Source: Prevotellaceae bacterium UBA4336
GTDB taxonomy: Bacteria; Bacteroidota; Bacteroidia; Bacteroidales; Bacteroidaceae
DNA: 17,433 nucleotides
NCBI GenBank assembly: GCA_002394305.1
Contig: DGTM01000037.1
Span: 1 to 17,433 of the forward strand
Reading direction: 5' to 3'
The position numbers were made by a program, and so were the translations under genes. This document shows positions 6,961-14,900 of this stretch, piece by piece. Position 1 is the stretch's first letter; each line of letters starts with the position of its first letter. The notes beneath the pieces are model-generated. The model saw only the letters and a program-made list of their open reading frames with translations, was not told where the DNA came from and did no database searches.

Positions 6961-7038
6961 ACACGCGGCACCGCAAAGGCACTGCTCGCCGAGGGTGAGT
7001 ACGTGGCGGCCACGGGTCTGAGGCTGACGAAACAGTAA
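6961..7038 (+). pseudogene. 3'-end remnant of a second fimbrillin-like lipoprotein gene
   Basis: 25 codons plus stop (TRGTAKALLAEGEYVAATGL, then RLTKQ) match the C-terminus of the lipoprotein at 5224-6165 (YTGTAKATLTEGEYVAATGL, then RLTKNE). At base level about 60 of 67 aligned positions agree, with the longest exact runs at the end. There is no start or signal sequence, and the 5' side joins the tail of the PIN gene within 20 bases. It is the stump of a diverged paralogue, or of an ancestral copy whose body was replaced by the TA pair, rather than a fresh duplication. Confidence 0.8.
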
Positions 7039-7047
7039 TAGGCACCG

Positions 7048-7065
7048 TCGCCGAGTGGTCGGCGA
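7048..7065 (+). terminator. Hairpin after the lipoprotein remnant
   Basis: TCGCCGA (7048-7054) pairs perfectly with TCGGCGA (7059-7065) around GTGG. It begins 10 bases after the remnant's stop. There is no clean uridine run, only CAAAAGCGTTCTTT a few bases on. It may be the original terminator of the lost lipoprotein gene. Confidence 0.45.
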
Positions 7066-7152
7066 GGGCAGACCCAAAAGCGTTCTTTGACATACTGAGA
7101 CACAGACGGATATTTTTCTTCGCGATTTGCGCGTTATGTCTGGAATTATTCT

Positions 7153-7161
7153 TATCTTTGC
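7153..7161 (+). promoter_or_regulatory. Probable -7 promoter box of the third TA pair
   Basis: TATCTTTGC lies 37 bases before the ATG at 7190. The 13-mer TATCTTTGCACCG is identical to that at 3295. A TTTG at 7126-7129 is 23 bases upstream, slightly beyond the usual 19-21 spacing for a -33 element. Confidence 0.55.
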
Positions 7162-7189
7162 ACCGTTGAATCATTAAACAGCGCAAAAT

Positions 7190-7348
7190 ATGGAAACAAC
7201 AGTAAGACCAACGACCGCTCCGAAGAAGCGGATTTCGAGAACTGGCAGAGTGGCCAGGGAGAACAAGTGGGTAATCGAAGTGCTTGACCCTGAGTTGCAG
7301 GCACAGTGCAAGAGCTACAAGGACGGACAAAAGATTATACGGCCATGA
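7190..7348 (+). CDS. Probable antitoxin of the third PIN module (52 aa)
   Basis: 52 aa, METTVRPTTAPKKRISRTGR, then VARENKWVIEVLDPELQ and QCKSYKDGQKIIRP. The N-terminus is basic and probably DNA- or toxin-binding; I do not recognise a fold. The stop codon overlaps the toxin start in an ATGA junction (7345-7348), a 4-base overlap that implies translational coupling. The start follows a good -7 box by 37 bases. The role is inferred from position, size and coupling. Confidence 0.65.
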   Translation: METTVRPTTAPKKRISRTGRVARENKWVIEVLDPELQAQCKSYKDGQKIIRP

Positions 7349-7761
7349 GACTGATGCTCGACACCTGTGTCATCATCGACCTGCTTACCGACATCGACAG
7401 CCTGGGCAAAGGGGCGCAAGACCTGATTGATGACAAGGAGAACGTGCTCTTCGCCAGCTGTGAGTCGATGCGCGAACTGGTGGTACACTTCAACAACAAG
7501 AAACTGCTCAGCAAACGGTGGAAAACATCTACCGACGTGCTCAAGTTTGTGGAGGAAGAACTCGGCATTGAGTTCCTGCCCATCCGCCGCGATGTGGGCT
7601 ATGCCTACAGCCGCTTACAGATGAATGAGGCGGGCGACCACCGCGACCCCAGCGACCACATGATTATCGCCCATGCTATCACAGCGCGAATGCCTCTCCT
7701 GTCGAGCGACCACAACTTCCCCTTCTACCGCAGCCAAGGGCTGGAACTCATCGAGTACTGA
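7345..7761 (+). CDS. PIN-domain toxin RNase (VapC-like), third module
   Basis: 138 aa with all expected acidic residues: LMLDTCVIIDLL (D6), SMRELVVHF (E44), HRDPSDHMIIAHA (D101 and D104), and PLLSSDHNFPFY (D122). This HRDP-x-DR/H-MIIAxA form with SSDxxFxxY is the PIN subgroup common in Bacteroidota TA loci. It is expected to be a Mg-dependent RNase that inhibits translation. The ATG at 7345 is chosen over an upstream in-frame start (7306) because it overlaps the antitoxin stop and starts right at the first beta strand. A strong hairpin at 7790-7826 follows and probably terminates the operon. Confidence 0.85.
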   Translation: MRLMLDTCVIIDLLTDIDSLGKGAQDLIDDKENVLFASCESMRELVVHFNNKKLLSKRWKTSTDVLKFVEEELGIEFLPIRRDVGYAYSRLQMNEAGDHRDPSDHMIIAHAITARMPLLSSDHNFPFYRSQGLELIEY

Positions 7762-7789
7762 GCTTCGTTCCATAGAGAAAAGAAAATTA

Positions 7790-7826
7790 TCCGCCGAGAC
7801 ATCCGCAGAAGGATGGGCTCGGCGGA
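7790..7826 (+). terminator. Probable terminator of the third TA operon
   Basis: TCCGCCGAG (7790-7798) pairs perfectly with CTCGGCGGA (7818-7826), extended inside by CATCC (7800-7804) with GGATG (7811-7815) around a GCAGAA loop. It begins 28 bases after the PIN stop. The downstream CTTCGTTTATAT is moderately T-rich. The remaining 70 bases up to the first repeat (7827-7896) hold nothing I can identify. Confidence 0.7.
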
Positions 7827-7896
7827 CTTCGTTTATATCCGTATGGTCTCAGGTGACGCCCGTCGAGGCGAGGTGTTCGCATGACCCATATAAGAG

Positions 7897-8059
7897 GGTC
7901 GCTACGCTCAAAATCTGACAAAATCTTGTTCAAAATCTGACAATGATGCAATGATGACTGAAAGATTTTATATCAGATTTTTGAAAGATTTTGAGCGAAG
8001 CGACCAAGATGGTCGGCCAAGGCCTCAAAATCTGACAAAATCATATTCAAAATCTAACA
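7897..8059. repeat. Inverted-repeat hairpin element, copy 1, plus a half unit
   Basis: The 109-base unit (7897-8005) begins GGTCGCTACGCTCAAAATCT and ends AGATTTTGAGCGAAGCGACC (7986-8005). These termini are inverted repeats with 19 of 20 pairs. Inside lie repeated AAAATCTGACA/AAAATCTTGTTC motifs and one copy of a 27-base repeat (7942-7968). After the spacer AAGAT, a partial second unit opens with GGTCGGCCAAGGCCTC (8011-8026) and fades at 8059, ten bases before the next gene. No transposase is nearby. It resembles a MITE or a large REP-type hairpin; origin unknown. Confidence 0.85.
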
Positions 8060-8069
8060 AAAGGAAACA

Positions 8070-8492
8070 ATGGACGCAATAAGCGAATATAACAAGAGGT
8101 TCGAGTTCTTCCGCGACATTACCGGCGTGGCTATGAAGGTGTACAACAAGTACCGCCCCGGCCTGCTGGAGTCGGCCTACGAAGCCGCCCTCAAGTACTT
8201 GCTGGAGCAGAAGGGCTACAAGGTGGAGCGACAGAAGTACCTCCCGATATACTGGGATGACGTGCAGTTAGACCAGACGTACCGCATGGACCTTGTGGTC
8301 AACGACAACATCATACTTGAGCTGAAAGCCGTCAACTTCGCCGACAAGGAACACCGCCGCCAGCTCTGGAACTACATGAACCTGACGCAGACGCGATACG
8401 GGATACTGATCAACTTCGGGCCTGACCGCTTGTTCTCCGAATGGTATGTGCGATATGAAAGTGGTGAGATTGAGAAGGTGCGGCTCATGTGA
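8070..8492 (+). CDS. GxxExxY protein (PDDEXK_3-like putative nuclease)
   Basis: 140 aa. The family signature is GLLESAY (G31, E34, Y37). The PD-(D/E)XK-like core is RMDLVVNDNIILELKAV with D74, E84 and K86, followed by RRQLWNYMNLTQTRYGILINFG (97-117), whose Gln98 and hydrophobic strand are typical of the family. By fold such proteins are predicted nucleases, but no cellular role is established. The gene stands alone, bracketed by direct copies of the hairpin repeat: a 73-base identical stretch starts at 7896 and again at 8496, exactly 600 bases apart. The start ATG is ten bases after the half-repeat, so its promoter may lie in repeat DNA. The core residues appear intact. Confidence 0.9.
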   Translation: MDAISEYNKRFEFFRDITGVAMKVYNKYRPGLLESAYEAALKYLLEQKGYKVERQKYLPIYWDDVQLDQTYRMDLVVNDNIILELKAVNFADKEHRRQLWNYMNLTQTRYGILINFGPDRLFSEWYVRYESGEIEKVRLM

Positions 8493-8496
8493 CGTG

Positions 8497-8925
8497 GGTC
8501 GCTACGCTCAAAATCTGACAAAATCTTGTTCAAAATCTGACAATGATGCAATGATGACTGAAAGATTTAATGATGCAATGATGACTGAAAGATTTAATGA
8601 TGCAATGATGACTGAAAGATTATATATCAGATTTTTGAAAGATTTTGAGCGAAGCAACCAAGATGGTCGGCCAAGGCCTCAAAATCTGACAAAATCTTGT
8701 TCAAAATCTGACAATGATGCAATGATGACTGAAAGATTTTATATCAGATTTTTGAAGGATTTTGAGCGAAGCGACCAAGATGGTCGGCCAAGGCCTCAAG
8801 ATCTGACAAAATCTTGTTCAAAATCTGACAATGATGCAATGATGACTGAAAGATTTAATGATGCAATGATGACAGAAAGATTTTATATCAGATTTTTGAA
8901 AGATTTTGAGCGAAGCGACCAAGAT
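8497..8925. repeat. Tandem array of the hairpin element with variable 27-base repeats
   Basis: Three units in tandem. Unit 1 opens GGTCGCTACGCTC (8497) and carries three 27-base repeats (8542-8568, 8569-8595, 8596-8622, the last with one change). Unit 2 opens GGTCGGCCAAGGCC (8665) with one (8713-8739). Unit 3 opens the same way (8782) with two (8830-8856, 8857-8883, the second with one change). Each ends with the right arm AGATTTTGAGCGAAGCGACC (8640-8659 with one change, 8757-8776, 8901-8920) and AAGAT. Periods are 117 and 144 bases. One plus-strand frame (8446-8961) stays open through all of it. The array begins four bases after the GxxExxY stop and ends about 50 bases before the giant gene. 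Confidence 0.9.
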
Positions 8926-8974
8926 AGAACAACTTATAAAAATCAATGTATAACAAACTGAAACTGAAAAGACA

Positions 8975-11900
8975 ATGAAAACAAGTAAGCAACAACTTTT
9001 GGCGATGCTGCGGCACAGGCTTCTGCCGGAGCGCAGCCGCAGGGCCACGCGCTGGCATGTGCTCATGCTCATGCTCGCCCTGCTCATCGGGGGCAGCCCG
9101 CAGGCAAGGGCGGAGCAGCACTCATTCGATTTTACCAAAACAGACGCTGGGGGAGGAAATTACAGATGTCATGGCTGTTCTGATTACATTATGGTTGCAG
9201 CTAATTATAATTATGACTATTTTGAAACCAAAGATAAGTTCGACATCAACAATGACCAGTTCTATTGGGGATTCCACGTCAAAGTAAATCAAGACTATTT
9301 TTCTGTGCATTGGGGCAGTAATTTAAATAATCAGTCCATATCAACATTCTTATACGAAGGAGAGATTTATCTGGTGACATCCGACGGCACCAAGCATCTG
9401 GTCGAGAAGTGGAAGAAAGATTATTTGCAAGAATCCTATACTCCCTTGGAAACTGTCGACCATACCTGGGGAAAGGTATGGGTTAGCAATATAGAAGACA
9501 ATAATGTCCGTGTGTACTACGCGCCCTCGACCAAGGCATTTGAAGACGGTGTGAAGCGCATCGCGATGAAACAGAAGGTGTCGTGGAAATATAATGGTAC
9601 TAGCAACGATATTAAGGGTGATGCAGGCTGGATAGAATACGAGAAAGACATCACATTGAGCGGTCTTGAGACTGAAAAGCCGATGCCCAAGCTCTCGGTG
9701 GACTGGGGCAACGATGGTATGCTGACCTTCAAGGCCGCCGGCGTGCCCGACAAGCGGAGCAACAGCAACTATAACGCGCAGGGCTACAACATGAACCTGT
9801 ACTACCACTACGACAACGACAATAAGAGTTCGAGGAACAACACCTTCACCACTGCCGACGGCAGCGCGATTTCCTACACGAACGAGACGAACGGCAAGAT
9901 GGACATGGCGTACAGCTACTGGCCGCTCACCCCGTCGGCAGACAAAGCCAAGGGCGCCTACACCGTGCCGGTCTTCGTAGAATACCGTGGCATAACGAAG
10001 CCCAATGACTCTGATACAGCGATTCCCACGGGCCACACGCTGTACCAGCCCTGGGCTGACGGCTTCTTCGTGAAGCCCTTCACGCGGCCGAAATCGGTGT
10101 CGGTGGAGTTCGACAAGTGGAACAAGAAGAACGTCGTGACGTGGACGCGCCAGGACGAGGCGAAGGGCTACAACGGCAATAAAGAACAGAACGTCGACTG
10201 CCGCTACGACGGCAAGTGGTACGTCATCCGCTACGCGAAGGGCGGCTCTGCCACCGACTACACGCTGGTGGAGACGCTGAACGGCGACGCCTCGTCGCTG
10301 AAACTGACCGACGAAGGCATCGACTACAACAAGGAGTACACCTACCGCGTCATCTTCCTGCCCTCGGTTTTGGAGAACAAGTACAGGGAGAACCTGGCCC
10401 AGCTGCCCGGCTACGGCAACGGCAGCACGCCCACGGACTACGACCTGTGGAACGAGGCCTCGATCAGCAACAAGCTGGAGATACCCATCACGCTGTCGCA
10501 CGACAAGAGCGAAACGGACAAGATACACCTGACGTGGGAGTACAACATCCCCCTGAGCGGGCTGAAGTGGAGCGTGGAGAGCCGCAGTTCAGGCAGCAGC
10601 AACTCCTGGACCGAGGAGCAGCAGCTCAGCCTGGACCCCAACAAGCACACCGCCGAGGTGAGGCTCGCCGGCTCGGCCTGCGACCCCAGGGAGTACCGCG
10701 TGAGCGTCATGGTCAACAACACCCAGTTCCGCTCCGACATTCTCGGCGCCAGCCTGCCCTCCAGCACCTACATCAGCGACCTGTCGGTGACCACCGGCAC
10801 CGAGGAGCAGAAGGTGGTGGTGGCGTGGAAGGTGGAGAGTCCCGACCGGGAGCACGACATCTACTACCGCGTGCTGCGCCGCATCGTGGGCGAGAGCGAC
10901 TGGGTGACGCTGAGCAGCTCCAAGCACGGCACCTTCAGCGAATACGAATATACCGACGACCGCGCCCAGGCCGGCACCTACTATGAGTATGCGGTGCAAG
11001 CCTTCGGTGCCCTGTGCGACGAGCAGCTGAAGCAGAGCGACATGATCGTCAAGCCCGGCTTCTCGCAGGCCCGCGCCACCATCACCGGCCACATCGCCTA
11101 CGGCTCGGGCACGGCGGTGGATGGCGTAAGGGTGAACCTGGTGAAGGCGAGCACCACCGACGACAACCAGCCGCAGTACTTCTCGCGCCGCATCGACGGC
11201 GAGGGCGAGGGCCTGCAGTGGCGTGCCGACGGCAGTACGTATGAGAGCGTGCTCAACGGCCAGCAGCCGCTGACGCTGCAGCTGTGGGCGCGCCCGCAGA
11301 GCACGGCAGCCGGCGGCGCGTCGCAGCAGCAGCTGTTGCAGATAGCCGGCGCGCTGGAGATAGGCGTGAAGGAGTCGGGCGGCCGCTTCCACCTCTATGC
11401 CATCGACCGCTCGAAGGGCGGCACGACGGAGCAGGAGTTCCAGAACCTCGTGTTCGACAACATCGACTTCACCCACGTGGCAGCCGTCTATAGCGGCGGC
11501 ACGTGGACGTTCTACACCGGCACGGAGTCGCTGCAGAAGGCCACGATGGCCGCTGCCGCCACCACGTGGAACGCCGTGGGCAGCACCACGGCCACGCTGC
11601 CCACGCTGAGCATCGGTGGTCCGGCGGCTACGCGCTCGCTGGGCAACGGCTTCAAGGGCCACGTGGACGACGTGCGCCTGTGGAAGCGCGCCCTCAGCGA
11701 GGACGAGATTACGGAGAACTACGCCCGCATCCTGGGCGGCACGGAGCAGGGCATGGTGCTCTACTGGCCCCTCGACGAGGGCCTGAGCGTGAAGCGCTAC
11801 GCCTTCGACATAGCCTGTCAGGACGGCCTCTACCAGCTGAACCACCCCGAGGTGGGCGCCAACGTGCTGCCCGACGCCAACAGTCCGCAGCGGCTGAAGC

Positions 11901-14900
11901 TCTACGGCATGACCGACAGCAAGGGTAACTATATCATCAAGGGCATCCCCTTCCAGAGCGGTGGCACTAACTACGAGGTGTCGCCCATGATGGGCATCCA
12001 CGAGTTCTCGCCCGGCACGCGCTCGATGTTCGTCAGCCCGACGAGCCTGACGGCCAACAACATCGACTTCGAGGACGTGTCCAGCTTCCCCATGAAGGGC
12101 AAGGTACACTACGTGGACACCAACATCCCCGTGGAGGGTGCCGTGCTCTACGTCGATGGTCAGCCGCAGTCGAAGGACGGCAAGCTGGTACAGACCGACG
12201 ACGAGGGCCGTTACGAGGTGAGCGTGCCCATAGGCGAGCACTACGTGGAGGTGCAGCTCGACAACCACAAGATGGTGGCCGGCGGCCGCTTCCCCCTGAC
12301 CGGCAGGTATAACTTCGCCGACGCCGTGACCTACAACTTCCAGGACTCCACGCTGGTGAACTTCGTGGGCCGCGTGGCCGGCGGCGAGCGCAGCGACACC
12401 TTGGGCGTGGGCTTCGGCCATAACGAGCGCATCGTGGGCGGCCCGTCGAAGAACAACATCGGCGTGGCCAAGATTACGCTGAGGGTGAACAGCGAGAAGC
12501 TGTCGTTCAACTGCAAGACGGGCACCACCGAGACCCACCAGCAGAACCGCACGTGGGCGAGCGACACGGTGAGCGTGAACAGCCACACGCACACCGGCTT
12601 CCGCAACGGCGAGGACCACTACATCTTCATACACACCGACTCCGTGACGGGCGAGTTCTCGGCCCTGCTGCCGCCGCTGAAATACACGGTGAAGAGCATC
12701 AAGGTGGAGTCGAACGACGCGATAGAGTTCACCGAGCTGCCGGAGATAGACTTGACCAGCATTAAGGAAATGCGCAGCGACTCGGTGCGGATGGTGAAGG
12801 AAAACAGCGCCGACACCGTGTGGGTGAAGTATAGCTACACCACAAAGATGGTGAAGACCTACTTCGCGCCGCCGCAGCTCGACGTGGTGGACGCAAATGC
12901 CGACCCGGGCTTCTTCGGACTGAAGAAAATCTCGTTCCCCTCAGAGGACGGCGAGACGACCATCGAAATCGATGACCTGTACCAAAAGGGGCGCGACCCG
13001 CTCTACAAGGTGGGCTATCCCATCTACAGGACGGGGCAGGCGAATGTCTATAACCTGTATGCCTACGAGGTGTACGAGAACCGCGACGTGAAGGACAAGG
13101 TGGCGCACGACACCATCCCCCTGCCACACGTCAACGTCACCGTGGCCAACGAGATGAGCTCCATACAGAAAATCATCTATAAGGTGATGGACGAGAGCAC
13201 GGGCTACAAGCCCGGACAGGCCTACGAGCTGACCACGCAGCAGGTGCCGCTGGACGACGAGGGCAAGGCCAAGCTGACGTGGACGGCGGGCTTGCCCAAC
13301 ATCACGGAGCCCTTCACCCGCAAGTTCCGCATCGCCCTGGAGCGCAAGGAGCGCACCTACAACGTGGCCGACTTCGACGCCATCGTGATAGGACAGCTGA
13401 CCAACGGCAACAACTTCGTGACCAAAGGCCCCGACGTGGTGGACTTCGTGCTGCGCGACCCGCAGGGCGCCAAATCGACCACCAAGCTGACCAAGGGAGA
13501 AACCCATACCAAGACCTTCTACGACACGCGCAAGGCGTATGGAGAATACAGTCTGGACTTTAACGTCCTTTTTGGGCTTGCAGAAACAGTTGGTGCAGGA
13601 GTGGGGGTTTTAGTATTGACTGAGATTGATAATTTCGCTTCAGTGGATGCTGGCGTCAAAACTTCTTGGGAAAAGACGTGGAACGAAGACAGCCTGTATG
13701 TAAAGACCACCACGGAGAACTTCGCCACCAGCGACAGCAAGCCCTACGTGGGCGCGCCGGGCGATGTCTATATAGGCAAATCCCTCAACTACCTCATCGG
13801 CGGCTGCCGCCGCCTCCTCATCGCCTACAACGAGGAAAAGAAGAAGTATGAGGTGAAGATGGTGGAATCCATCGCCTTCGGCGATACCATCGCCACGGCG
13901 TTCAAGTTCACCCAGTATGAGCTGGAGACGGTCATGATTCCCAAGTGGAAGGACATGCGCCGCGAGTTCCTCACCGAGGTGGCTTCGGAGGCAGCAGCCA
14001 GAAGCTACGTCAACAACGGCAGCAAAACGGTCTATCTGACATGGAAGGGGCTGAACGCGGACAACTACGAAGAGGGCAAGGACTACATCTGGGTAACGCC
14101 CAAGAGCTGGGAGACGTCGGGCGTCCCGGGGGGATTCCAGCGCGACAGCGTGGCCTGGTGCAACACGCAAATCTCTCTGTGGGAGCAGGCCATCTACGAC
14201 AACGAAGAGAATAAGGTGAGCCTGATGAACGCCGGGCAAAAAAAGGAAAACATCTCCATCGACGGCGGCTCTTCCTACAGCTACTCGAAAAGAGAAAGCG
14301 GAACGAAACACCACGAAACAATCATCGACTGGAAGATGGGATTCATAGCGAACGCCAGCATCGCTTTCCATGGTGAAAACATTACTAAGGTAGGATGTGA
14401 AACATCGATTAAGACCGAGGACGGCGGCGGCTTTGTCAGGGGCGACGGCACCATCGACGAGGACTTCACCGAGTGGGAATACAACATTGAGGACGGCAAC
14501 CGCGACACCGACCTGTCGCTGACCATCTACCACTCGGATTCGAAGAAGTACAGCGACTTCTTCAGCGTCTTCGGCGGACAGACCTACAACCCCTACCAGC
14601 CGCAGGAGGTGACGCACTACTACAAGCCGGGCACGCCCCTTGGCAACAGCACGGAGCAGATGGAGCAGCCCGACATGCGCATCGGCCTGCCGGGCGAGAA
14701 CCCGTCGACGAGCGTCACCGTGACCGACATCCCCGCCGGCGGCGAGGCCACCGTGGTGCTGCAGTGTACCAACTTGGGCAACGCCCACCAGGGCGTCATG
14801 TTCAGCTACGGCCTGGAGGTGCTGGACGAGACGAACACCAACGGCCTGCAGATACTCATGGACGGCGTGCCCATCAACGGGCGCTCACTCTACCTGGAGC

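Noticed and set aside
3641..7761. Integron-like cassette array following an integrase
   Set aside because: The integrase is only a C-terminal stump without integron-specific features, and I see no attC-like sites between the TA pairs.
7897..8925. CRISPR array
   Set aside because: The repeats are adjoining or separated by further repeat sequence. There are no unique spacers of uniform length and no cas genes.
9160..9180. CxxC (CHGC) near the mature N-terminus of the giant protein as a metal or redox site
   Set aside because: A single CxxC without a supporting motif is too weak to call.
13556..13670. Frameshift or inserted sequence in the giant gene at the AT-rich patch
   Set aside because: The frame is unbroken on both sides, and the translated residues fit the surrounding sequence, so only a compositional oddity is kept as a finding.
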